Shown here in pieces: positions 16,295 to 24,235 of a stretch of DNA of 33,861 nucleotides. The notes beneath the pieces were generated by a model. That model was given only the letters and a program-made list of their open reading frames with translations, was not told the origin of the DNA and searched no databases. Position 1 is the stretch's first letter. Each line of letters opens with the position of its first letter. Made by a program: the position numbers and the translations under genes. The DNA is from Jiella avicenniae. GTDB lineage: Bacteria; Pseudomonadota; Alphaproteobacteria; Rhizobiales; Rhizobiaceae. Where the stretch lies: assembly GCF_021390325.1 (NCBI RefSeq), contig NZ_JAJUWU010000022.1, positions 1-33,861 of the forward strand, written 5' to 3'.

Positions 16295-16345
16295 ATGAAT
16301 ACGTCTGTTCGAGCAGCTGTTGTGTTAGCGTTCGGCGCGGTTTAA
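16295..16345 (+). pseudogene. Stranded 16-codon ORF, possible 5' remnant of the permease gene
   Basis: ATG at 16295 starts 2 nt after the binding-protein stop, has a strong GGGGGGTGA ribosome-binding site 4 nt upstream, and encodes MNTSVRAAVVLAFGAV before TAA. The hydrophobic second half looks like the beginning of a membrane protein. Since importers of this type normally have the permease gene immediately after the binding protein, this may be the original permease start cut off by insertion of the toxin-antitoxin module. Alternatively it is a chance short ORF or a leader peptide. Confidence 0.4.
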
Positions 16346-16364
16346 TTGTACGAAAAATTGTACA
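16341..16364 (+). promoter_or_regulatory. yefM-yoeB operator/promoter (two TGTAC boxes)
   Basis: TGTACG at 16347-16352 and the palindrome TGTACA at 16359-16364 are spaced 12 bp apart, in the short AT-rich stretch just upstream of the antitoxin ATG (16376). TGTACA is the known core of YefM-YoeB operators, where YefM and the complex bind to repress their own transcription. A TTTAAT at 16341-16346, a good -10 match, sits directly against the first box, so bound repressor would cover the start site. The -35 is not clear. Confidence 0.6.
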
Positions 16365-16375
16365 GGGACGGTCCC

Positions 16376-16630
16376 ATGCCCCACGTCAGCTTTTCGGAAC
16401 TCAGAGCCAACATGGCGTCGCATTTCGACCGGATCGAAGCCGATCGCACGGAACTGATCGTCACGAGGCAGAACCATGAGCCCGTCGTCGTCATGGCTCT
16501 CTCTGAATGGGAGGCGATCCAGGAGACGATGCATCTCCTCAGTTCGCCGGCAAATGCTGAACATCTTCGCCGATCCATTGCGCAGGCTGATGCAGGCCAG
16601 GCGGTCGAGCACGATCTCATCGAGCCGTGA
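16376..16630 (+). CDS. yefM: YefM-family antitoxin (Phd/YefM)
   Basis: An 84-residue antitoxin of a type II toxin-antitoxin pair. The N-terminal MPHVSFSELRANMASHFDRI and the following strand IVTRQNHEPVVVMALSEW form the Phd/YefM dimerisation and DNA-binding fold. The C-terminal tail, from about residue 50 (SSPANAEHLRRSIAQADAG), matches the flexible segment that wraps the toxin. Antitoxins of this family neutralise YoeB and repress the operon. AGGGA precedes the ATG at 16376. The stop overlaps the GTG of the toxin gene by 4 nt (GTGA), the usual coupling. It lies between the binding-protein and permease genes of an ABC importer, in locally less GC-rich DNA. Confidence 0.93.
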   Translation: MPHVSFSELRANMASHFDRIEADRTELIVTRQNHEPVVVMALSEWEAIQETMHLLSSPANAEHLRRSIAQADAGQAVEHDLIEP

Positions 16631-16899
16631 AGGTTCTTTTTACCCCTCGGGCATGGCTGGACTATCAGCACTGGGTAGAGTCCGATCGGGCCATGCTGGC
16701 CAGGGTAAATATGCTGATCGCGGAAGCGAGACGCATACCATTTCGTGGCCTCGGCAAGCCGGAGCCGCTGCGCGGCGAATTTTCCGGCTGGTGGTCCCGA
16801 CGGATCGATCGAGAGCACCGGCTCGTCTACCGGGTGGCCGGGAAAGGCGAAGAGCAGACGCTCGTCATTGCTGCCTGTCGATTCCATTATGACCGTTGA
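16627..16899 (+). CDS. yoeB: YoeB-family toxin (ribosome-dependent mRNA interferase)
   Basis: A 90-residue RelE-superfamily toxin that cleaves mRNA in the ribosomal A site. All residues known to matter in E. coli YoeB can be placed: E46 in KPEPLRGEFSGWWSRRI, R65 in DREHRLVYRV, and the C-terminal His-Tyr pair (H87, Y88) in CRFHYDR. The protein therefore looks intact and probably active. GTG start overlapping the antitoxin stop. Its last 11 nt overlap the ATG of the permease gene, so toxin and permease lie on one message. It could also have been named Txe/YoeB. Confidence 0.94.
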   Translation: MKVLFTPRAWLDYQHWVESDRAMLARVNMLIAEARRIPFRGLGKPEPLRGEFSGWWSRRIDREHRLVYRVAGKGEEQTLVIAACRFHYDR

Positions 16900-18613
16900 G
16901 CGGAACGGCCGCTCGCTGCGACCGCTGGTCCCGTGGCTCGTCCCGGTTCTTCTCGCCTGTCCGGTCGCCGTCGGGCTGGTCGGCGTCGTCCTGCCGGCCT
17001 TCGGCTATCTGCCGGCGCTCGGCGGCGATCAGCTCTCGCCGGAGCCGTTCCGGCAGCTCTTCGCCATGCCCGGCCTCGGCGTCTCGGTCCTTCTGTCGCT
17101 GGCGAGCGGTCTTTTCACCACGGCGGTCTCGACGCTCGGTGTCGCGCTGTTTCTGGCCGCGTTTCACGGCACGTCCGGCGATCGCCTCGCCCGCCGCCTG
17201 ATGGCGCCGCTCCTCGCCGTGCCGCATGCCGCGGCGGCCTTCGGCATCGCCTTCCTGATCGCGCCGTCGGGTCTCGTCTTCCGGCTTCTGGCCGAACCGC
17301 TGGGACTGGAGCGGCCGCCCGACCTACTGATCGTCGGCGACCCTTTCGGCATTTCCCTGATGGCCGGGCTGGTCGCAAAGGAGATGCCGTTTCTCCTCCT
17401 CGTCGCTTTCGCCGCCCTGCCGCAGGCCGATCCCGAGCGACGCATGCGGCTTTCGGCTTCGCTCGGCTACGGGCGGATGGCGGGCTTTGTTCTCACGGTA
17501 TGGCCCGGCGTCTATCGCCAGATCCGCCTGCCGGTCCTGGCGGTCGCCGCTTATGCTTCGGGCGTCGTCGACGTTGCCCTGATCCTGGGACCGTCTTTGC
17601 CACCGCCACTCGCCGTCCGGCTGGTCGCCTGGATGAACGACCCGGACCTGTCGCTCCGCTTCGTCGCCTCCGCCGGCGCGCTGTTGCAGCTTGCGGTGAC
17701 CGGCGCCGTCCTTCTCCTGTGGATCGCCGGCGAGCACCTGACCGGAGCACTGCGGCGCAAGGTGGCGGCAGGCGGGCGACGGTTCGCCGAGGACGGCGCG
17801 GCGCGCCTCGCCGCATCCGTTCCCGTCGCCCTGGCCGGCGCTTCCATCTTCTTCGGCCTGTCCTGGCTGTTCGTCTGGTCGATCGCCGGCTTCTGGGCCT
17901 TTCCGGACATCCTGCCGCCGAGCGCCGGCCTGTCGACCTGGAGCCGCGTCCTGCAAAGTGCCGCCGGACCGATGGCGACGACCTTCCTCGTCGCAATCCT
18001 TTCGGCGAGCCTGGCGCTCGTGCTCGTCGTCTTCATGCTGGAGGCGCGCCGCCGGCAGTTCCGCGCCGCGGCGGGGCGGGCCGTGCGTCTGTCTCCTGCC
18101 GTTGCGGGACTGATCTACCTCCCGCTCATCGTCCCGCAGATCGCCTTTCTGTTCGGACTGCAGGTGACGATCCTGTCGCTCGGCCTCGATCCGTCGATCC
18201 TCTTGCTCGTCGCCGTCCATCTGGTCTTCGTCGCGCCCTATGTCGCCCTGGCATTGGCCGACCCGTGGTTCGCGGTCGATCCGCGCTATGAACGGATCGC
18301 CGCGAGCCTCGGCCACGGTGCCGTCACGACTTTGCTCCGCATCCGTCTGCCGATGCTGACTCATGCGGTCCTGACGGCACTGGCCATCGGCTTTGCCACC
18401 TCCGTCGGGCAATATCTGCCGACGCTGCTGGTCGGTGCCGGCCGGCTGCCGACCATCACCACCGAGGCGGTGGCGCTCGCCTCCGGCGGAAATCGCCGCG
18501 TCATCGGCGCCTATGCGTTGCTCCAGACCCTGTTGCCGTTCCTCGCCTTCACGCTGTCGGGAACTCTGCCGCGCTTGCTCTGGCGGACGAGGCGGGCGAT
18601 GAAGCCGGCATGA
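16889..18613 (+). CDS. YnjC-type fused ABC transporter permease
   Basis: A 574-residue inner-membrane protein made of two permease halves in one chain, as in YnjC and ThiP, with about twelve hydrophobic segments. Each half ends in an ABC-ATPase coupling (EAA-type) loop, RMRLSASLGYGRMAGFVLTVWP in the first half (near 185-210) and YERIAASLGHGAVTTLLRIRLP in the second. It should form the channel for the solute delivered by the YnjB-type protein. The ATG at 16889 lies within the end of yoeB, has no visible ribosome-binding site, and probably depends on translational coupling to the toxin gene; in-frame sequence farther upstream is the antisense-like shadow of yoeB. The stop overlaps the ATPase start (ATGA). 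Confidence 0.88.
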   Translation: MTVERNGRSLRPLVPWLVPVLLACPVAVGLVGVVLPAFGYLPALGGDQLSPEPFRQLFAMPGLGVSVLLSLASGLFTTAVSTLGVALFLAAFHGTSGDRLARRLMAPLLAVPHAAAAFGIAFLIAPSGLVFRLLAEPLGLERPPDLLIVGDPFGISLMAGLVAKEMPFLLLVAFAALPQADPERRMRLSASLGYGRMAGFVLTVWPGVYRQIRLPVLAVAAYASGVVDVALILGPSLPPPLAVRLVAWMNDPDLSLRFVASAGALLQLAVTGAVLLLWIAGEHLTGALRRKVAAGGRRFAEDGAARLAASVPVALAGASIFFGLSWLFVWSIAGFWAFPDILPPSAGLSTWSRVLQSAAGPMATTFLVAILSASLALVLVVFMLEARRRQFRAAAGRAVRLSPAVAGLIYLPLIVPQIAFLFGLQVTILSLGLDPSILLLVAVHLVFVAPYVALALADPWFAVDPRYERIAASLGHGAVTTLLRIRLPMLTHAVLTALAIGFATSVGQYLPTLLVGAGRLPTITTEAVALASGGNRRVIGAYALLQTLLPFLAFTLSGTLPRLLWRTRRAMKPA

Positions 18614-19371
18614 ACGTTCATCCAATTGCGACGCGGGAGGCGAGCCATCCGGCTTCCCGGCGGCATCCCGGCGACGTCGCCCTGTCGGGGGCCGAGGGCC
18701 TCCGCCTGTCGGGGGTCGAAATCGCCCTCGGCGGGCAGCGGCTCCTCGCCCTCGACCACGCCGTCCCGCCGGGCGACACGCTGACCGTCATGGGGCCCTC
18801 CGGCTCCGGCAAGTCGACCCTCTTCGCCTTCGTTGCCGGCTTTCTCGATCCGGCCTTCAAGGCGCAGGGCAAGGTGTTCCTCAACGGCCGCGATCTCACG
18901 CGGCTGGCGCCCCGTCGCCGCCGGCTCGGCCTGCTCTTCCAGGACGCGTTGCTGTTCCCGCACATGTCGGTCGGTGAGAACCTGCTCTTTGCCCTGTCGC
19001 CCGAGATCCGCGGCCGCAGTCGGCGGCGGGAGACGGCCGAGACGATGCTGGCCGAAGTCGGCCTCGACGATACGTTCGTCCGCGATCCGGCGACGCTGTC
19101 GGGCGGTCAGGCGGCGCGCGTCGCGCTCGCGCGCACCCTTCTCGCCGAGCCGGAGGCGCTGCTTCTGGACGAGCCGTTCTCCCGCCTCGACCAGGCCCTG
19201 CGGGCGACGATCCGCGACCTGGTCTTTTCGCGCATCCGAGAACGCCGGATTCCGGCGATCCTCGTCACCCACGATCCGGCGGATGCAGAGGCGGCGGGCG
19301 GCGACGTGGTGGATATCGGCGATTGCGGCCGGACAGGGCAGGGGGCGCCAAACGGGGAGGGCGTGCGTTGA
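18610..19371 (+). CDS. YnjD-type ABC transporter ATP-binding protein
   Basis: A 253-residue ABC ATPase with all motifs: Walker A GPSGSGKST, Q-loop in LGLLFQDALLFPHMSVGEN, signature LSGGQAARVALAR, Walker B LLLDEPFSRLD and the switch His in LVTHDPADAEA. It powers import through the fused permease encoded just upstream, with which it overlaps by 4 nt. The first 35 residues (THR/Ala-rich, containing two LSG repeats) precede the usual start of the nucleotide-binding domain and may be a translated leader. The stop overlaps the TTG of hrpB by 3 nt. Substrate assignment (thiamine-like) rests only on family resemblance. Confidence 0.92.
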   Translation: MNVHPIATREASHPASRRHPGDVALSGAEGLRLSGVEIALGGQRLLALDHAVPPGDTLTVMGPSGSGKSTLFAFVAGFLDPAFKAQGKVFLNGRDLTRLAPRRRRLGLLFQDALLFPHMSVGENLLFALSPEIRGRSRRRETAETMLAEVGLDDTFVRDPATLSGGQAARVALARTLLAEPEALLLDEPFSRLDQALRATIRDLVFSRIRERRIPAILVTHDPADAEAAGGDVVDIGDCGRTGQGAPNGEGVR

Positions 19372-21866
19372 GTGCGCTGCATCTCGCCCATCTGCCGGAA
19401 GAGGCGCGGGGCCTGCCGGTCGTCGAGGTTCTGGGCAGCCTCGGCGAGGCACTCTCCGCTCATGGCAGTGCCGTCCTCGTCGCGCCGCCCGGCGCCGGCA
19501 AGACCACCCTCGTGCCGCTGCATCTTCTGAACACTGGGACGCCAGGCAAGATAATCCTCATCGAGCCGCGGCGGCTCGCCGCCCGGGCTGCCGCCCGGCG
19601 CATGGCGGCGCTCCTCGGCGAGGAGGTCGGCGAGACCGTCGGCTGGCGCATGCGGCTCGACACCAGGATCTCGAAGAAGACACGGATCGAGGTGGTGACC
19701 GAGGGCGTCTTCACCCGGATGATCCTCGCCGATCCGGAACTTGCCGGCATCGACGCCGTGATCTTCGACGAGTTCCACGAACGCTCTCTCGACGGCGACT
19801 TCGGGCTGGCCCTCGCCATCGACGTCGCCACGGCCTTGCGCGACGATCTGAAACTTCTGGTGATGTCGGCGACGCTCGACGGCGCGCGGGTGGCGGCATT
19901 GCTCGGCGAGGCGCCGGTGGTCGAAAGCCGTGGCCGGGCCTTTCCGGTGACGATCCTCCACCGCGAACGGCCGGGGACGGTCGCCGTCGAGGATGCCGCC
20001 GCAAGCGCGGTGCGCAGCGCGCTGGCCGAAGAGACGGGCAGCATCCTCGTCTTTCTGCCGGGCCAGAAGGAGATCCGGCGCGTCGCCGAACGGCTGGAGC
20101 CGGTTCTTTCCGAAAACGTCATTCTGGCGCCGCTCTACGGGGCGCTCGACACGGCCGACCAGGATCGGGCAGTCCGCCCGGCGCCGCGCGGCACCCGCAA
20201 GGTCGTGCTCGCCACGGACATCGCCGAGACCTCGCTGACCATCGAGGGGGTGCGGGTCGTCGTCGACTGCGGGATGAAGCGCCGGCCGGTCTTCGAGCCG
20301 GAGACCGGCCTGACGCGGCTCGAGACCGTCCGCGTCTCGCGCGCCTCGGCCGATCAGCGGGCTGGCCGCGCGGGCCGGACCGAGCCGGGCGTCGCGATCC
20401 GGCTCTGGCGGGCCGAACAGACGGCCGCGCTGGAGGCCTTCGACCGGCCGGAGATCCTCGCGACCGACCTTTCGGGCCTGATCCTCGACAGCGCCGCCTG
20501 GGGCGTTGCCGACCTCGGCCAACTGGCACTTCTCGACAGGCCGAAGCAGGCTGCGGTCGGCGAGGCGCGAAAGCTTTTGGAGGAACTCGGCGCCCTCGAC
20601 GCGTCGGGTCGGTTGACGCCTGCCGGCGAGGCGATGCGCAGCCTGCCGCTGCCGCCGCGGCTGGCGCATATGGTGGCGGCCGCCGATCCGGACGACACGG
20701 CGGCAGCCGCCGAACTGGCGGTGCTCCTCACCGAGCGTGGTCTCGGCGGCGCCGACGTGGATCTGGAGGACCGTCTCCGGCGATTTCGAGCCGGCGGCGA
20801 TCCCCGCTCGAAGGCGGCCCGGGCGCTCGCCCGGAGGATTGCCGCGACCTGCCGTTCGGATGGGCGGGCGCAGCAGACGGGATCCCTGGAATGGCCGACC
20901 GACGGAGACGTCGGCGCGATCCTCGCCCTCGGCTTTCCGGATCGTGTCGCATTCCGCCAGGGGCAGCCGGGCCAGTTCACGCTCGCCAACGGTCGGGGCG
21001 GCAGTCTCGACGGCGCGAACGCGCTTTCGAACGCCCGCGCCCTGGTCGTCGCGGAAATTCAGGGATCGGCGGCGGCCGGCCGGATCGTCTCGGCCGGCGC
21101 GATCGGAAAAGCTGCCCTCGATCGTATTCTCTCGGCGCGCGGCGATGTCGAGGAGATCGTCGCATTCGTCGCCGAGGCTGGGGCCGTACGAGCCTGGCGG
21201 GTGACGAGGCTCGGCAAGGCCGTGGTCGAGCGGGTGCCGATGCGGCTGCCCCGCGACGAACGGACCGCCGCGGCCCTCGCTGAAGGCATCCGCCGCGTCG
21301 GTCTCTCCAGGCTGAATTTCGGCAGGGACGGGGAGCGGCTTTTGGCACGCCTGCGGTTTCTGGCGAAGGCCTATGGTCCGCCATGGCCCGATCTCGGAGA
21401 CGAGGCGCTCGCCGGGACCGCGGCGGAATGGCTGCTGCCCTACGCACCCGGGGCGGCGAGCCTCGACGATCTGGCGGGCGACAAGCTCGTTTTAGCGCTG
21501 AAGGGTCTGGTGCCGACGCAATTTCAGGGGCGTCTGGAAGAACTGGCGCCCGGCCACTACGATGCGCCGTCCGGCTCGCATGTGCCGATCCGCTACGACG
21601 AAGACCAGCCGGTTCTGGCGATCAGGGTCCAGGAACTCTTCGGGCTCTCGGCCCATCCGGCGATTGCCGACGGCCGGCTGCCGCTGACGTTGGAACTGTT
21701 GTCGCCGGCCCACCGGCCGATCCAGATCACGAAGGATCTGCCGGGTTTCTGGCGAGGCTCGTGGGCGGACGTCCGCGCCGACCTGCGAGGGCGCTATCCA
21801 AAACACGAATGGCCGGAAGATCCGGCCGCCGCAAAGGCAACGGCGCGGGCCAAGCCGCGCCGTTGA
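19368..21866 (+). CDS. hrpB: ATP-dependent helicase HrpB
   Basis: An 832-residue DEAH-box helicase, normal length for HrpB. Walker A is PPGAGKTTLVPL (near residue 42), the DExH box reads DEFHER (near 134), motif III is SATLDG, and motif VI is QRAGRAGR (near 330). The C-terminal HrpB domain includes WLLPYAP and DAPSGSHVPIRYDEDQPVLAIRVQELFG. Its cellular role is poorly defined; relatives include the RNA helicase HrpA. TTG at 19368 is the only start that keeps the conserved N-terminus; GGGGAGG lies about 8 nt upstream. It overlaps the ATPase stop (TTGA) and thus belongs to the transporter transcription unit, although a functional link is not obvious. Convergent with the yciF-like gene. Confidence 0.95.
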   Translation: MSALHLAHLPEEARGLPVVEVLGSLGEALSAHGSAVLVAPPGAGKTTLVPLHLLNTGTPGKIILIEPRRLAARAAARRMAALLGEEVGETVGWRMRLDTRISKKTRIEVVTEGVFTRMILADPELAGIDAVIFDEFHERSLDGDFGLALAIDVATALRDDLKLLVMSATLDGARVAALLGEAPVVESRGRAFPVTILHRERPGTVAVEDAAASAVRSALAEETGSILVFLPGQKEIRRVAERLEPVLSENVILAPLYGALDTADQDRAVRPAPRGTRKVVLATDIAETSLTIEGVRVVVDCGMKRRPVFEPETGLTRLETVRVSRASADQRAGRAGRTEPGVAIRLWRAEQTAALEAFDRPEILATDLSGLILDSAAWGVADLGQLALLDRPKQAAVGEARKLLEELGALDASGRLTPAGEAMRSLPLPPRLAHMVAAADPDDTAAAAELAVLLTERGLGGADVDLEDRLRRFRAGGDPRSKAARALARRIAATCRSDGRAQQTGSLEWPTDGDVGAILALGFPDRVAFRQGQPGQFTLANGRGGSLDGANALSNARALVVAEIQGSAAAGRIVSAGAIGKAALDRILSARGDVEEIVAFVAEAGAVRAWRVTRLGKAVVERVPMRLPRDERTAAALAEGIRRVGLSRLNFGRDGERLLARLRFLAKAYGPPWPDLGDEALAGTAAEWLLPYAPGAASLDDLAGDKLVLALKGLVPTQFQGRLEELAPGHYDAPSGSHVPIRYDEDQPVLAIRVQELFGLSAHPAIADGRLPLTLELLSPAHRPIQITKDLPGFWRGSWADVRADLRGRYPKHEWPEDPAAAKATARAKPRR

Positions 21867-21897
21867 AGATCGGTTTCGATCGACCGAAGACGGAGGG

Positions 21898-22392
21898 TCA
21901 GGCCGCGGCCTTGTTGATCCCGCCTTCGGCGAGTTCGGTCATGGTGCGATCGCCATGGGCCGTCGCGTCGAGGCACTTCTGCAGCTTCGCTGCGTCGTCC
22001 TTCAATCCGAGCCGCTTGGCGAAGGCGACGAGGCAGCCGTAGCCGGCAATGCCGTAATGGGCCATGCGCTGGTACTGGGTGATGATCATCGCATCGCGCG
22101 CATCGGCGTCGGAAATGTCCTCTTCAAGGCCGTGCGATCGCGCCTCCTTGACCAGACCTTCCATCCCCTTGCAGAACTCGTCGGCGGGATTTTCGCCGTG
22201 CGCCTTGATGATCTCCGCAAGGGTCGAGCGGCCCTGATTGATCCCTTCCACGCCGGCGTTGAGCGCCTCCTTCAGCTTGGCATCGTGCGCGGCCCCGGCG
22301 AGTTCCTTCGTGACCTTCGCGGCCTGGGAATCGGCGCTGTAGATGTCCTGCAGCTGGTCGATGTAGATGTCCTTGAGATTGGCGAGAGCCAT
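21898..22392 (-). CDS. YciE/YciF (DUF892) ferritin-like family protein
   Basis: A 164-residue ferritin-fold four-helix protein. It opens MALANLKDIYIDQLQDIYSAD, the family hallmark, and continues with carboxylate/His-bearing helices (HDAKLKEALNAGVEGI, ITQYQRMAHYGIAGYGCL). Relatives are stress-induced, and a diiron or other metal site has been suggested; the activity is not firmly known. AAGGAG is 7 nt before the ATG at 22392; the frame is open 15 codons further upstream but lacks a better start. Convergent with hrpB, 31 bp between the stops. The upstream region shares a 15-nt element with dps. Confidence 0.88.
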   Translation of the reverse strand: MALANLKDIYIDQLQDIYSADSQAAKVTKELAGAAHDAKLKEALNAGVEGINQGRSTLAEIIKAHGENPADEFCKGMEGLVKEARSHGLEEDISDADARDAMIITQYQRMAHYGIAGYGCLVAFAKRLGLKDDAAKLQKCLDATAHGDRTMTELAEGGINKAAA

Positions 22393-22477
22393 CGTCGTCT
22401 CCTTGCAAATGGTCTTCCGGTCGAAGTGGCGGCTCACTCGGCCATGCCGGGCGACGGTCCGTCACGCTCCCCGGAAC

Positions 22478-22492
22478 GTTTCATGTCTAGAA
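22478..22492 (-). promoter_or_regulatory. Element shared with dps: TTCTAGACATGAAAC
   Basis: Minus-strand sequence about 86-100 bp upstream of the yciF-like start. It matches TTCTAGACAAGGAAC upstream of dps at 13 of 15 positions, including the rare CTAG core. In dps the last five bases are the GGAAC of the candidate EcfG -35; here they are GAAAC. A common activator site or promoter class is possible. Confidence 0.4.
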
Positions 22493-22642
22493 GAGGCGTG
22501 GGCGGCTCGGTGTTCCGGGCCCCTGCTTCCAGCTTGTTTGCCTGGCTACGGAATTCCTGCGAGCTGCCGGCGAGACGTCTCCGCGACAATGGGTGGGAGC
22601 GCATCGACGACTGCGGGATTATAGTCGAGCGGACATGCGCGA

Positions 22643-24010
22643 ATGCCTACAACGAAACGGCGGGACATGAATCAGCTCGGCAGCGACGGACGTTCGAATC
22701 GGCGGTTCGACTTCGTCACCTTCATGCGGGAAAGCCAGCGTCTGAGGCTCGCGACGCTGGTCCGCTTGCGTTGGCTCTGCGTTGCCGGACAGACGATCGC
22801 CTGCGTCTTCGTCGCCTGGGTTCTCTGGTGGCCCTATCCGATCGCGCCCTGCTTCGCCCTGATCGGAGTTTCGCTTGCCCTCAACCTCTATCTCGCCAGT
22901 CGTTACTCGGGGAGTTACCGGCTTTCTTCGAAGGCCGCGCTCGCGGTGCTGACGTTCGACATCGTCCAGCCCGCGGGACTGCTGATGCTGACCGGCGGAA
23001 TACAGAACCCGTTCACGGTGTTTCTCATCGCACCGGCGGTGATCGCTTCCGCCACACAGCCGCCGGTCACCGTGGCCGCGATCACCGGCTTTGCGGTGGC
23101 GGCGACGACGCTGTTGGCGACCCTGCACATGCCGCTGCCATGGCCGCAGCCGGGCGGGTTGGTCCTGCCGTCCAGCTACATCGGTGGCCTGTGGTTCGCG
23201 GTGGTCGCCACGCTGGTCTTCGCGACGGTCTACATCTACCGCGTCGCCGCAGAAGCCCGCACTCTCGCAGACGCCCTTTCGGCGACCGAGCTGGTTCTGC
23301 AGCGCGAGCAGCATCTCTCCGCCCTCGACGGGCTGGCCGCGGCTGCCGCCCACGAACTCGGGACACCTCTGTCCACCATCGCTCTCGTCGCGAAAGAGAT
23401 GCAGCGCGCGATCCCGAAAGGGCAGCCGATGTCGGACGACGTCACTTTGCTTGTCGAGCAGTCGGAACGCTGCCGCCTGATCCTGCGGCGGCTGTCTTCG
23501 CTGTCCTCCTCGAGCGAAAGCCACCTCGCCAAGCTCACGGTCATGGCGCTGATCGAGGAAGTGGCTGACCCGCATCGCAATTTCGGGGTGCAGCTGGACG
23601 TCGAGGTGGTCGAATCCGTCGGGGGCGAGCCGGTGTCGGCACGCAACGCGGCAGTCATTTCCGGCGTCGGCAACATCGTCGAAAACGCCGTCGATTTCGC
23701 CGAGTCGTCCGTGGTGATCCGTGCGGGCTGGAACCAGACCTCCGTCTGGATCGACGTTCTGGACGATGGCCCGGGCTTCCCGGTCGCCGTCCTCGACCGG
23801 ATCGGCGAGCCTTACATGGCGCGCCGCGACGCACGCGATCAGCGAAGCGGGGGTGGTCTCGGTCTCGGGCTGTTCATCGCCGTGACGTTGCTGCAGCGCT
23901 CGGGTGCCACCGTCAAGATCGAGAACCGACCGAAAAAGGGGGCGATCGCGTCCATCGTCTGGTCCCGCGCCGCATACGCCTCGGATTTGCCGGGACATCA
24001 AAACACCTGA
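22643..24010 (+). CDS. actS: RegB/PrrB/ActS-family redox-sensing histidine kinase
   Basis: A 455-residue membrane sensor kinase. Six hydrophobic segments (about 40-200) enclose the quinone-sensing heptapeptide GGIQNPF at 118-124. The phosphoacceptor is His237 in AAAAHELGTPLSTI, and Cys277 in SERCRLILRRL corresponds to the redox-active Cys of RegB. The ATPase domain has NIVENAVDFA, DDGPGF and GGGLGLGLF. RegB kinases sense respiratory redox state and phosphorylate the RegA/ActR regulator, controlling carbon and nitrogen fixation, respiration and, in rhizobia, acid tolerance. Two starts are possible, ATG 22643 and ATG 22667; neither has a strong ribosome-binding site. The partner regulator is 591 bp downstream on the same strand, farther than usual. 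Confidence 0.93.
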   Translation: MPTTKRRDMNQLGSDGRSNRRFDFVTFMRESQRLRLATLVRLRWLCVAGQTIACVFVAWVLWWPYPIAPCFALIGVSLALNLYLASRYSGSYRLSSKAALAVLTFDIVQPAGLLMLTGGIQNPFTVFLIAPAVIASATQPPVTVAAITGFAVAATTLLATLHMPLPWPQPGGLVLPSSYIGGLWFAVVATLVFATVYIYRVAAEARTLADALSATELVLQREQHLSALDGLAAAAAHELGTPLSTIALVAKEMQRAIPKGQPMSDDVTLLVEQSERCRLILRRLSSLSSSSESHLAKLTVMALIEEVADPHRNFGVQLDVEVVESVGGEPVSARNAAVISGVGNIVENAVDFAESSVVIRAGWNQTSVWIDVLDDGPGFPVAVLDRIGEPYMARRDARDQRSGGGLGLGLFIAVTLLQRSGATVKIENRPKKGAIASIVWSRAAYASDLPGHQNT

Positions 24011-24208
24011 TTCGCACCTTCATCGCCTCGGGGAAAAGACACCGTCCTCGTTGATGCGGTTCGATGTCGCAGCCAAGGCGGTGCATCGAGCGGTGACGAT
24101 CTCCCGTTTCGGCTCACGAACGACCGCGCGTGCCGCGAGACGAGGGTGGCGAAAGCGTCTCGGGCGGCTGCCTCGATCGGCGCGAGTGGGCCGTCCGTTT
24201 GCTGCATC

Positions 24209-24235
24209 GGAGTTCTCGTGGAACGCGAGAACTCC
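24209..24235. repeat. Perfect 10-bp inverted repeat (hairpin) in the redox spacer
   Basis: GGAGTTCTCG at 24209-24218 and CGAGAACTCC at 24226-24235 are separated by a 7-nt loop TGGAACG. No T-tract follows on either side, so an intrinsic terminator is not obvious. It may be an RNA structure downstream of the kinase gene or a regulator site. Confidence 0.55.
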
